Below are positions 16,561-23,857 of a stretch of DNA of 23,857 nucleotides, in pieces. The notes under the pieces are model-generated. The model saw only the letters and a program-made list of their open reading frames with translations, was not told the origin of the DNA and ran no database searches. A program made the position numbers and the translations under genes. Each line of letters opens with the position of its first letter. Within the stretch, counting starts at the first letter, position 1. This DNA is from JANXVV01 sp038230975 (GTDB lineage Bacteria; Planctomycetota; Phycisphaerae; Tepidisphaerales; Tepidisphaeraceae): contig JBBRMF010000055.1 of NCBI GenBank assembly GCA_038230975.1, forward strand, positions 1-23,857. The letters are read 5' to 3'.

Positions 16561-16675
16561 CCCTACATAGCCCCCGGCACTCCGAGGGAAAGCGCTCCAA
16601 TACAAGACTCGCCAGATTCTCGGATGATTCTTCCCGGTGAACGGTTCCCCCTGGCATGCCGGGGGCTATGTAGGG
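16561..16675. repeat. Inverted repeat with perfect 19-base arms
   Basis: CCCTACATAGCCCCCGGCA (16561-16579) is the exact reverse complement of 16657-16675. Partial similarity continues about 15 bases inward on each side. The 77-base interior encodes nothing visible. The length and GC-rich arms suggest a dispersed palindromic element (REP- or MITE-like) or a long RNA hairpin; no flanking target duplication was recognised. Confidence 0.6.
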
Positions 16676-16796
16676 TGGAAATGGTTCATCTTCGCAATGA
16701 CATTTTCTGCGGTGAGCGGCACCTTGCCACCTTCCCCGGTGATGATTTTCACTTTGTTCTTTTCCCGAAAATCTCTATCTTCCCGCAGTCCGCCCG

Positions 16797-16801
16797 AGGA
16801 G
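16797..16801 (+). promoter_or_regulatory. Ribosome binding site deciding the glycosyltransferase start
   Basis: AGGAG eight bases before ATG 16810. It sets the start there and excludes the 62 extra residues of the longer frame from 16624, which would run through the inverted repeat. Confidence 0.8.
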
Positions 16802-16809
16802 TAAGCCAG

Positions 16810-17754
16810 ATGCTTGATACGCCCGTTGCCATGATCGTCTTCCGTCGCCCGGAGCACACCGAGCGTGTGCTGTCGGCGATTCGTCGCGCCAAACCGAAAA
16901 AGCTGCTCATCATCGCCGATGGACCGAATCCAGTGAGACCCGGCGAAGTCGAAAAATGCGCCGCCGCACGGGCGGTGGTCGATCGGCTGGTCGATTGGGA
17001 CTGCGAACTGCTCAAGAATTATTCCGAAACGAACCTGGGGGTCGAACGACGATTCCATACCGGATTCGACTGGGTCTTCGAGCAGTGCGAATCGGCCATC
17101 ATTCTGGAAGATGACGAACTGCCCGATGACACCTTTTTTGGATTTTGCCAAACCCTATTGGAACATTATCGTGACGACAAGCGGGTGATGGCCATCAACG
17201 GCACCAACTATCAATTTGGCCAATACTCAATCCCACACAGCTACTATTTTTCCCGCTACTTTCACTGCTGGGGCTTTGCAACCTGGCGACGGGCCTGGAA
17301 GCTCTACGATGTGAAAATCCGGCGCTGGCAGGAGCTTCGCAACACGCCATGGCTCATGGATATTTGTGCGGGGAATGAAACTGAAGCGAAGTACCACGCG
17401 GATGTTTTCGATCGACTCACCAAAGGTGAAATCCACACCTGGGATTATCAAGTGACGTTCGCCATGTGGGCCAACAGCGGCTTGGCGATCACCCCGAGTG
17501 TCAATCTGGTCTCGAACATCGGCTACGGAGCCGATGCCCTGCATCACACGGGAATGAACAGCCCGTTTGCTAATATGGCTACCCTGACCCTGTCGCCATC
17601 GCTCATCCACCCGCCCTCAGTCTTGCGCGATTTGACGGCGGATCGGCTGGAGTACGAGAGGTTGATCGCGGCCTATCTTCGCACTAAACGTGGAAGCATC
17701 TGGCAAAGAATTTGGAATCGGATGAAGCGATTCAGATCGTCAGATCCGCATTGA
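16810..17754 (+). CDS. Glycosyltransferase, GT-A fold (GNT-I/HlpA-like)
   Basis: A 314-residue cytoplasmic nucleotide-sugar-dependent glycosyltransferase. The N-terminus TPVAMIVFRRPEHTERVLSA followed by KKLLIIADGP is the first strand-helix-strand of the GT-A fold. ETNLGVERRFHTGFDWVF leads to a strand ending in EDDE (100-103), the likely metal-binding DxD-type motif. SRYFHCWGFATWRRAWKLYD and the later WDYQVTFAMWANSGLAITPSVN with NIGYGADALH are typical of proteins often annotated as hemolytic protein HlpA-like or GNT-I-type transferases. There is no signal peptide or membrane segment; the basic C-terminus (RIWNRMKRFR) could touch the membrane. It would act in assembling a surface or secreted glycan, but donor and acceptor are unknown. 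It stands alone, divergent from the helicase operon and convergent with the kelch-like gene. Confidence 0.88.
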   Translation: MLDTPVAMIVFRRPEHTERVLSAIRRAKPKKLLIIADGPNPVRPGEVEKCAAARAVVDRLVDWDCELLKNYSETNLGVERRFHTGFDWVFEQCESAIILEDDELPDDTFFGFCQTLLEHYRDDKRVMAINGTNYQFGQYSIPHSYYFSRYFHCWGFATWRRAWKLYDVKIRRWQELRNTPWLMDICAGNETEAKYHADVFDRLTKGEIHTWDYQVTFAMWANSGLAITPSVNLVSNIGYGADALHHTGMNSPFANMATLTLSPSLIHPPSVLRDLTADRLEYERLIAAYLRTKRGSIWQRIWNRMKRFRSSDPH

Positions 17755-17769
17755 GCCTGAGAATTCCTG

Positions 17770-17834
17770 GGTGGCGTGGGCGACTCTCCCGCGTTTTCTT
17801 CAACAAGAAGCACGGGCGAGACGCCCATGCCACC
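17770..17834. repeat. Imperfect inverted repeat between convergent genes
   Basis: Arms 17770-17791 and 17813-17834 match at 19 of 22 positions (GGTGGCRTGGGCG core) around a 21-base loop. It sits between two convergent stop codons (17754 and 17861), so it could act as a bidirectional terminator. Short GGTGGCATGGGCGTCTCGCCCG-type palindromes are, from memory, common dispersed elements in planctomycete genomes. Confidence 0.55.
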
Positions 17835-17860
17835 GTTTTATCCCAGGCTCAGTGCAGATC

Positions 17861-19309
17861 CTACGACCTCCGAAACAACCCCGTCACCGCCCCGGAGAAA
17901 CGGCGGGCCAACGATGGCGCTGCTTTTTTCGCGCGGACCACGAACGTCGCGTCCGATGCCACGATCGGCGTGATCGTCGAGCCATCGTCGACGGCGGCGG
18001 TGAGATAGTAGGTTCCACCCACCACGCTACCAGGGATGACCGTGCGGATGCGCAGCGTTTTGTTAGCCGTCGCGGCGAGGGGTTGGGCGAGCTTTTGGTT
18101 GCCGATCAACGTCGAGGTGCTGTCGATCACGCCGCGTATTTTGGTGGCGTAGATTTTGACGACCGCGCCGGACGCCAACGGCGCATCGCCGGTGTTGAAG
18201 ACCTGCACGGTGACTCGGTGGCCAGCAGTGCCGTTGAGGCCGCCGGAGAGAACGGGGACGGGGGTGGTGTCGGTGAAGATGTCAACATTTCCGGTGAGAC
18301 CAATTGCAGAAAAATGTCCTCCAACCAAAAACGCCTGATTATTCAGCGTCGTTATCGATATTCCGGCTCTCTGCGTCGAATCCGACAACGTGTCCGCTGA
18401 CCATTTTTGATTCGAAAAATCATAGATGTGAACGTTTGGCGCACTCTCCGATTCGAATGTGAAAATCACTTTGTTCCCAATCGCCGTAATCGTAGAGGGC
18501 GCGGTTTGTTGATCAGGAATGAGCAATTCGTTCCAGGTTTGCGTCACTGTATTGTAAATGATGGCGGTGTTTGGATGAAGACCATGGACGCTCGCAAATA
18601 TAAGATTCGAGCCGATCGCACCATAAACAGAGTCCATATTTGCGACAAATTCTTGTGGCAACTGGATGGTAGACCAACGACCTGTTGCGGAATTGTATTT
18701 TTCCAATAGCTCCGAATTTTGAACGCTATAATAGACATTTCCACAGACGACAGTTCCTAAACTCGCGATGGGAAGAGGTGTCTTTGAACTCTGTCGATGA
18801 AGGTGATTTCCGCTAAAAACATTGGCGGTTTTGTTTTTGGCGACGATGATTGAATTCCCTACGGCATTGATCGACGCATTAAATGGATTGAATGTTGATT
18901 TGATGATCGACCAGGTTTTGCCCTTGGTGTCATAGACATCAAGGTACCCTGGGCTTTTTGAATCTATCAAAGAATCACCAGGCGTAAAGAGGGCAAGATT
19001 TCCGAGGCTGCCCGCCATAATATTTGAATCAGGTCTCGGGAACGGGGCCAGTTCCCATTTACCTGTGTTAGGATCGTAAAGTTCCATTGTCGCAAACGCC
19101 GGTGGCGTCAACGGAATGCCCCCAGATGCGACGATTACCAGTCCGCCCGCTGACACCGCGGGCGGACCAAGTCGCGCATGTATCAAATTCGAAATGGAAT
19201 GCACCAATAGTGGAGCGGCGGCAAAAAAGAGTCGCTGCTCAAGCGCTTCAATCCTTACACGGGTGCTTGCTGTGTTTTCGGAACGATTGTGTTTGGCTGA
19301 AATGTTCAT
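17861..19309 (-). CDS. Surface or secreted kelch-like repeat protein with LEPR-XLL-like motif and CARDB-like domain
   Basis: A 482-residue protein. Its N-terminus has no ordinary signal peptide but carries IEALEQRLFFAA (20-31), a variant of the LEPR-XLL motif found near the start of large planctomycete surface proteins. Residues about 40-335 contain repeated units such as MELYDPNTGKWELAPFPRP, LDVYDTKGKTWSII, LEKYNSATGRWSTI, AIIYNTVTQTWNEL and VHIYDFSNQKWSAD, the pattern of kelch beta-propeller blades. Residues about 343-455 (VTVQVFNTGDAPLASGAVVKIY, GTYYLTAAVDD) resemble a CARDB-type adhesion domain. The tail ends in a basic LARRFSGAVTGLFRRS. ATG 19309 is preferred because GGAA lies seven bases upstream; ATG 19321 would add four residues. 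Base composition drops from over 60% to about 40% GC near position 18295, at the domain boundary. Role and ligand unknown. Confidence 0.8.
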   Translation of the reverse strand: MNISAKHNRSENTASTRVRIEALEQRLFFAAAPLLVHSISNLIHARLGPPAVSAGGLVIVASGGIPLTPPAFATMELYDPNTGKWELAPFPRPDSNIMAGSLGNLALFTPGDSLIDSKSPGYLDVYDTKGKTWSIIKSTFNPFNASINAVGNSIIVAKNKTANVFSGNHLHRQSSKTPLPIASLGTVVCGNVYYSVQNSELLEKYNSATGRWSTIQLPQEFVANMDSVYGAIGSNLIFASVHGLHPNTAIIYNTVTQTWNELLIPDQQTAPSTITAIGNKVIFTFESESAPNVHIYDFSNQKWSADTLSDSTQRAGISITTLNNQAFLVGGHFSAIGLTGNVDIFTDTTPVPVLSGGLNGTAGHRVTVQVFNTGDAPLASGAVVKIYATKIRGVIDSTSTLIGNQKLAQPLAATANKTLRIRTVIPGSVVGGTYYLTAAVDDGSTITPIVASDATFVVRAKKAAPSLARRFSGAVTGLFRRS

Positions 19310-19488
19310 AACGAGTTCCATGAAGACCCAGAATTATTCGCTCCCTCAACATTTGCCTTTAAAGTCGGATACAAACTATTAAAAATAGTGGCTCTCCGCG
19401 AAACCCGCTGATATCCACCGGCCTCAGCCGTAGTCACCAGCGAATTAGGCGTGAAAATGATGGTTTTACGGCGGCTGTGCCCGCTTCA
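19310..19488. other. Intergenic region between the two surface-protein genes
   Basis: About 180 bases between the stop of the large multidomain gene and the start of the kelch-like gene, both on the minus strand. It contains one arm of the fold-back repeat (19390-19412). The sequence around 19325-19385 is AT-rich and may include the kelch gene's promoter, though no box pair is convincing. Confidence 0.35.
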
Positions 19489-19510
19489 TCAGCGACTCTC
19501 GCGGAGAGCC
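19390..19510. repeat. Fold-back inverted repeat at the 3' end of the large surface-protein gene
   Basis: Arm 19390-19412 matches the reverse complement of 19488-19510 at 20 of 23 positions, the first 12 being identical. The right arm includes the last codons and stop of the large gene (ALRESR-stop). Read on the plus strand, the left arm gives ALRETR-stop. It could be a terminator structure, a dispersed element or a partial inverted duplication. Confidence 0.5.
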
Positions 19511-22500
19511 AAAATAGTTAGGCCCTCCGAATTGGCCGGGTAGAGTTGAGAGGTATGAAAAGTACCAGTTCCGGAAGGCGCACCCGGGTTGTTGATGAAG
19601 TTAGCATTGCTATTTGCGATCATTCCGGTTGCATAGCTTCGCCATTGAGACTGATCTGCACCATTAACCCGTTTGTCTTCAACGTACTCTTTTTTAGCAG
19701 TCTGATACCAATCGACGGCCTTGGACACGACAGTTGGTGGGATATTAAAAGTAGATGAGGGAAACTCTGAATCGAGCAATAGGCGCCCATGTGCTGGATC
19801 GACTGTATCGACGCCATTTATAATAGCATGATCATTGGACACTTGTAGGGTTGGGTCTTGAGTCGAATGGTCAAACTCGAATGTTCCGGAAGGTGCGGTA
19901 TTCTGACCTACATAATGGAAGCTCTCTACAGCTAAATCCCTATTGTCTTGGAATCGCGTTTGATTGAACGTTGCCACTGGGTCGAAAAGCAAAAGCAAAT
20001 CCACTTTAGCAAGGTAGGATGACGTTCCCGCGTCAGCGTAGGTCATACCGACAGCTTCACCTCCTCCAAAAGATATGCCGCCAAGAACGCGAGGGGCATT
20101 AAAGGGCAACGTCAACATTGAAGTTTTTAATTCGGCTGTATGGTCATAGTAGAAGGTATGCAATTCATAGTTTGTCAAACTCTCAAATTGAGGAATATTG
20201 TTTGCAAAATTATTGTTCCCACCTTCCGACTTAACGGTAAAGCCGAGCAGCAAATAGATTTGAGGTGTCATTCCACCCACGGACTGCGGTGAAGGTGCCA
20301 CCCCAGGTTTCGAGGCGGTAACCGTGTAATAGTATGCAGATGGATCGTAATCATTGACTGCGGTTCCCGACGTCGCTGGTGTTCTAAAGGTATGTAGAAC
20401 ATCCGCTTGCCAAATACCACCGCTATTAGTCGCATTCACCGGGAAAGAAATCGTATTGCTATATAAAGATTTCCCATGGGTGTCCATCCCCTGATATCGG
20501 TACTCGTTAATCTGAAAAACCACATTGGGATCAGCGCCGGCCCAAGTCCACTTTATCGTTTCGGCGGACGGTGCTGTCGTAGCATTTCCACCGCTAGTTC
20601 GGACGCTTTGGATGACAGGTGCCAGAATAGTAGTAACCGGACTAGCGAGTGTTTTAGCGGCTGCGGTCCCTATTTTAGGTAAAGCGGACTCGAAGCCTTG
20701 CGGTACTCCGCTTTTCGTAACCGTATGGACCGTCTTGATCCAATATTGATACCAGGTTGCGGGCGTGAGTGACGTGCCCGGTGCCTTCCCGTCCGTGTAA
20801 CTGGTTGTGGTATATGGAACATTATCAATCAACTGTGCGTTGTAGACGCTGAGACCCGCCTGGGACGCAGCGGTTGACCGGTAAATATTGTAGGTATAGC
20901 TTGAATCCGTGGCACCTGACGGCGCGCCCCAGGCAAAGAATGCAGTGGTACTTGTAACGCTGTACAAAGTTTCGGGCGAAGGCGCTTTCGGTACGTCTGC
21001 CGTTTTGGTAGTTCGCTTTCTTGCGGGTACCGCCACATGGCCCGTTGGGAGCGGGACAGAAATTGGAGACGTGCCTCCGTGAATTGCCATTCCCTTGGCG
21101 TTAACGGGAGTAACCCAGAACGTGTAATCCGCATTGCCGACAAGATTGGAGGCCGCCACGGTAGCTTTTAATCCTGAAGTAAACGATCCGGCATTGTAAA
21201 TGGTTTGAGGTGTGTACGTGAGCCCTCCGTCGTTTGACGCTGAAATAATGTAGCTATCCGCATTCGCGCTTCCATTCCATGTGACATCGACGCTTCCATC
21301 GATGTTTGGAGTCGCAATCACGCTGGTAGGTGCGCTGGGAACGGCAGTTGGATTGGGTGCCGCCGGATCGACATACAGCGTATCGCCCGCACTTGATCCT
21401 GACACACTATCATTGATGAAACCGCTCACATGTGCGGTGACGGTGACCGTTTCAGCAGATGCCCCGGCGGGCGCGGTATATAGGCCGGTGGGAGTGATCG
21501 AGCCATCGGAAGGGTAGGCCCAGCTCCAGACGAAGTTGTAGGGAGTGGGATGGACCGCAAGGTAGGCATCGGAGGGCCGATTCATCAGGTTGCCGAATTG
21601 GTCGAGTACGACGGCGTTGAGTTGGTAGGTATGACCGGGTTGGACGCGGGCATTTACATCCAGCGTTTTAACCGTGGTAGCTTCGCTGGTCACGGTGATT
21701 TGGACCGCCGCTGTGGAAGCGGAGGCCCCGCCGATTTGGTTGGTGGCAGTGAGGTTAAAGGTATAGGTTCCGGCCTGGTAGAACTGCACGGTGGCGTTGC
21801 CGGTGGCGGGATCGGTAGTGATCGCCGGATCAGGGGCGTTGTCCGCTTCGCTGTTGAGGGCCCAATCGTAGGTGAGGGCCGCGCCGATGGGGGAAGTCGC
21901 CGACCCGGTGAGGTTCCAGACCGTGTTAGAAACCTGGCTGCTCGCCACTGAACCTAATACGGGCGTGGCGTTTGCGAGGCCGGCGGTGGCGATGTTGAAC
22001 ACGCCGAACTGCGAGACACCGGCGGCATCGGTGACGGACATGACAGCCGTGTAGGTTCCGGTGATCGAATAGGTGTGCGAGGCATTGATCGCCTGTGTCT
22101 GGTTGGCAGGGGCAACCAGGTTGGACGTGAAGGCGGTGGTGATATTGCCATCACCCCAGTCGATGCTGACATTAGAGGTACTTAAGGCACCGAGATAATT
22201 GGTGGTGGCCTGTATAGTGGCGGCCCCGTTGGTGGCGGTGATGGACGCGGTGGTCGGAGTGACGTTGAAGGAGGAAGTGGAAGTCGCCAGATCGGATTGC
22301 GTCGTGATGTTATTGCCGTAGTCGGCGAGGATGCGATAGAAGTAGCCGTTATCGGGTTGAAGGCCGGTGGCATCGTGGTAGGTGTTGGGGGTGCTGCCGG
22401 AGAGCGCGGTGCCGGTGGCGGCGACCGTACCGATTTGGCTTGGTGCGTTGGTGCCCTGCCAGCGGTAGATTTTGTAGTTGGCGGCGTTGCCGGTCCAGGT

Positions 22501-23715
22501 GAGATCAATCGCGTTAGCGGTCGTCGTAGAGTTGGGGTTCACGGGGGCGATGCGAATAAGCCCGGTGCGCGAACCCATCAAACCACTTGGCTTATGAATA
22601 ATGGATTCGGATGGAGCCGCCGCAGGCACGCCAGTGTAGGTATGCGAGCCATCGACGTAGTAGGTGTCATCGGTGGGATCGAAGGAGATCGTGACGGGAT
22701 TGGTTGTCGTTGTCACGGCGGGATTGTTCGAATCTACCGCGCCATCGCCCCAGTTGAGGGTCGCGTAGTAATCACTCGCGGCATTGTTGGTAGTGGTTGA
22801 GCCGGCAGCGGCGGGGACGGCGGGTATAAAGTTGGCGACATGTCCCTGGAACTGAGAACCGGCACTGGTAATGATCGGGACCGAACGAACCAACGGCTGC
22901 AGAGCGATGGGTGCCTGCGGGCTGTAGTTACCGGCACTGTTAAAGATCGTGACATCGCCGCTATTCACCTGGCCGTTGCCGGTAAAATCACCGACGATGG
23001 AGCCATTGGTATTGATCGGCGCACCGGGTGAATTGTTGTAGTGAGCGTTGAGCGCGTTCACGTCGTAGGCGTTGACGACGCCGTCACCGTTGGTGTCACC
23101 GGTGAGCGTGGGGCGAATGAGCGTGGTATTCGCGGGTACGTTTGGCGATAGGACGGATTGCAGGGTCGACGTCGATGATGTATTCGCCCCGACTCCCAAT
23201 GCAATGTTGTTAGCGGCGGCGTAGGCAGAGTCATAGGCACCGAGCGTGTACATGAATGAACCATCGGCTGCGGAGGCTTTGGCGAAGGTGCTGGTCAGTC
23301 CGCCTCGTCCTCCCCAATCTCCTACAAAACCTGCCGATGGGTTGCCGCTGCCGTTCAGGTTGTACCCGTTCGACCAATACTGTTGAACCGTCTGGAAAGT
23401 GCTGGATGAGGCATCGTTGACATAGACGAAGCTGCGGCCGATATCGAAAAGGCCACCGCTTCCGACGGAGGCTGTTGTCGGCGCAATCGAAAGTGAACCC
23501 AAGTTTACCGTGTAGCCGCCGGCGGCATCCATCAGTACATTGGCACCGTTATCGATCGTCAAACTGGAAAGATGTTGTGAACTTGCAAAGATCACACTCG
23601 CCCCCGGGCCAACTTCTACATCGGTATTCGCACCCAAATCATTATAGATGACATTGCCGAGACCGGTGATGAGGAGGGGGGAATTGACCATGATTCGATC
23701 ACCGAGCGGGTGCAT
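19489..23715 (-). CDS. Large multidomain secreted protein, N-terminus not recovered: dockerin-like, PKD-like, FN3-like and C-terminal hydrolase-like domains
   Basis: At least 1408 residues. The apparent start (ATG 23715) has no ribosome-binding site or signal peptide and begins inside a beta-repeat region (NVIYNDLGANTDVEVGPGA, LTIDNGANVLMD), so the true N-terminus is probably missing. Two calcium-loop repeats follow, DTNGDGVVNAYD (207-218) and DFTGNGQVNSGD (243-254), like a dockerin. Then come alternating PKD-like units (LNWGDG, SIDWGDGN, SHTYSITGTYTAVMSVTD) and fibronectin-III-like units (IDLTWTGNAANYKIYR, VDVTWNGSANADSYIIS, YTYNIYRST). The last 200 residues differ: YLLLGFTV, then GGISFGGGEA with GxSxG around S1215, LLLLFDPV with D1245, and SNDHAIING with H1296, matching an alpha/beta-hydrolase Ser-Asp-His order. 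GC content falls around position 21450. Probably a surface-associated adhesin or enzyme scaffold. Confidence 0.85.
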   Translation of the reverse strand: MHPLGDRIMVNSPLLITGLGNVIYNDLGANTDVEVGPGASVIFASSQHLSSLTIDNGANVLMDAAGGYTVNLGSLSIAPTTASVGSGGLFDIGRSFVYVNDASSSTFQTVQQYWSNGYNLNGSGNPSAGFVGDWGGRGGLTSTFAKASAADGSFMYTLGAYDSAYAAANNIALGVGANTSSTSTLQSVLSPNVPANTTLIRPTLTGDTNGDGVVNAYDVNALNAHYNNSPGAPINTNGSIVGDFTGNGQVNSGDVTIFNSAGNYSPQAPIALQPLVRSVPIITSAGSQFQGHVANFIPAVPAAAGSTTTNNAASDYYATLNWGDGAVDSNNPAVTTTTNPVTISFDPTDDTYYVDGSHTYTGVPAAAPSESIIHKPSGLMGSRTGLIRIAPVNPNSTTTANAIDLTWTGNAANYKIYRWQGTNAPSQIGTVAATGTALSGSTPNTYHDATGLQPDNGYFYRILADYGNNITTQSDLATSTSSFNVTPTTASITATNGAATIQATTNYLGALSTSNVSIDWGDGNITTAFTSNLVAPANQTQAINASHTYSITGTYTAVMSVTDAAGVSQFGVFNIATAGLANATPVLGSVASSQVSNTVWNLTGSATSPIGAALTYDWALNSEADNAPDPAITTDPATGNATVQFYQAGTYTFNLTATNQIGGASASTAAVQITVTSEATTVKTLDVNARVQPGHTYQLNAVVLDQFGNLMNRPSDAYLAVHPTPYNFVWSWAYPSDGSITPTGLYTAPAGASAETVTVTAHVSGFINDSVSGSSAGDTLYVDPAAPNPTAVPSAPTSVIATPNIDGSVDVTWNGSANADSYIISASNDGGLTYTPQTIYNAGSFTSGLKATVAASNLVGNADYTFWVTPVNAKGMAIHGGTSPISVPLPTGHVAVPARKRTTKTADVPKAPSPETLYSVTSTTAFFAWGAPSGATDSSYTYNIYRSTAASQAGLSVYNAQLIDNVPYTTTSYTDGKAPGTSLTPATWYQYWIKTVHTVTKSGVPQGFESALPKIGTAAAKTLASPVTTILAPVIQSVRTSGGNATTAPSAETIKWTWAGADPNVVFQINEYRYQGMDTHGKSLYSNTISFPVNATNSGGIWQADVLHTFRTPATSGTAVNDYDPSAYYYTVTASKPGVAPSPQSVGGMTPQIYLLLGFTVKSEGGNNNFANNIPQFESLTNYELHTFYYDHTAELKTSMLTLPFNAPRVLGGISFGGGEAVGMTYADAGTSSYLAKVDLLLLFDPVATFNQTRFQDNRDLAVESFHYVGQNTAPSGTFEFDHSTQDPTLQVSNDHAIINGVDTVDPAHGRLLLDSEFPSSTFNIPPTVVSKAVDWYQTAKKEYVEDKRVNGADQSQWRSYATGMIANSNANFINNPGAPSGTGTFHTSQLYPANSEGLTILALRESR

Positions 23716-23857
23716 GGCAAATTCAAAAACCGGCGGTTTTATGGGGGGGGGGGGGGGTTATAATTGCGCAACAAATTTTTGTTAATTTAAACGAGGACGT
23801 ATAATAACCCCCCCAACAAAATTCCAAACAAATTTTAATTTTAGCAACCGCGGAAAG
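23716..23857. other. Low-complexity window end with a 15-G run
   Basis: After the large gene's apparent start come 15 consecutive G (23743-23757) and AT-rich sequence with a seven-C run. GGGGGGGTTAT (23751-23761) is the exact reverse complement of 23804-23814. Read on the minus strand, the frame of the large gene continues through P residues encoded by the C run to a TAA at 23760-23758. The look is that of a contig end or sequencing artefact rather than native sequence. Confidence 0.55.

Larger units (their letters stand above)
16508..16809. other. Divergent intergenic region between the SNF2 and glycosyltransferase genes
   Basis: About 300 bases. It holds a sigma70-like promoter for the helicase operon (16517-16545), a pair of 19-base inverted arms (16561-16579 and 16657-16675), and the strong ribosome-binding site of the glycosyltransferase. 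The plus-strand frame is open through most of it, but without coding character or a ribosome-binding site until 16810. Confidence 0.5.

Noticed and set aside
16624..16809. A 62-residue N-terminal extension of the glycosyltransferase
   Set aside because: It runs through the inverted repeat and lacks coding character, whereas ATG 16810 has an excellent AGGAG site and begins directly at the first strand of the GT fold.
17771..18400. A 209-codon plus-strand open frame over the C-terminal part of the kelch-like gene
   Set aside because: It begins inside the inverted repeat, has an Arg/Gly-rich translation typical of the wrong strand of GC-rich DNA, and is antisense to a CARDB-like domain.
19319..19411. 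A short plus-strand frame ending in ALRETR-stop, considered as a remnant gene
   Set aside because: It is interrupted by a stop at 19298-19300, has no start or ribosome-binding site, and only its last codons resemble the end of the neighbouring gene. It is kept only as a repeat arm.
20800..23000. Repeated PKD- and fibronectin-like units considered as a DNA tandem repeat
   Set aside because: Similarity is at the protein-domain level only; the units do not repeat closely at the nucleotide level.
1..23857. CRISPR arrays, transfer or ribosomal RNA genes, insertion sequences, toxin-antitoxin or phage modules
   Set aside because: Reading the whole window revealed no regularly spaced repeats, no tRNA- or rRNA-like segments and no transposase, integrase or phage protein.

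Overview
The window most likely comes from a planctomycete (Planctomycetota), probably class Phycisphaerae and possibly the Tepidisphaerales group. The class-level guess is an inference. Three things support it. There is an adjacent pair of a CxxCH/DUF1549/DUF1553 secreted cytochrome-like protein and a Tat-exported DUF1501 protein, a hallmark of planctomycetes and their relatives. There is a surface protein with an N-terminal LEPR-XLL-like motif (LEQRLFF). There is also a very large secreted protein combining dockerin-like, PKD-like and fibronectin-like modules. The DNA is moderately GC-rich, with AT-richer stretches inside the two surface-protein genes. The right-hand end carries a 15-G homopolymer and AT-rich low-complexity sequence that looks like a contig end.

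Layout. Positions 167-3097 (minus strand) hold a secreted, helix-rich protein of unknown function followed by an OppA-type oligopeptide-binding protein. Positions 3450-11122 (plus strand) hold a four-gene cluster: a secreted glycoside-hydrolase-like protein, the DUF1549/DUF1553 protein, the DUF1501 protein, and a secreted protein that looks like an alpha/alpha-barrel carbohydrate enzyme. Positions 11148-16507 (minus strand) hold two DNA helicases, a SWIM-SNF2 ATPase and then a RecQ, separated by 62 bases. Positions 16810-17754 (plus strand) encode a cytoplasmic glycosyltransferase. Positions 17861-23715 (minus strand) hold two surface or secreted proteins. One has kelch-like repeats and a CARDB-like domain. 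The other has more than 1400 residues, lacks a recognisable N-terminus, and ends in a domain carrying a serine-hydrolase-type GxSxG motif.

How the genes may work together. The plus-strand cluster reads as a polysaccharide- or glycan-related unit: two secreted candidate carbohydrate enzymes flank the DUF1549/DUF1501 pair, whose biochemical role is not settled. Palindromes sharing the 9-mer TGACATATC overlap the first start codon and sit before the last gene. The helicase pair suggests a DNA repair or recombination role. The RecQ is unusual because its zinc-binding cysteines lie far downstream of the helicase core, behind a helical region resembling that of RECQL4-type helicases. I see no RNA genes, insertion sequences, CRISPR arrays or replication origins.
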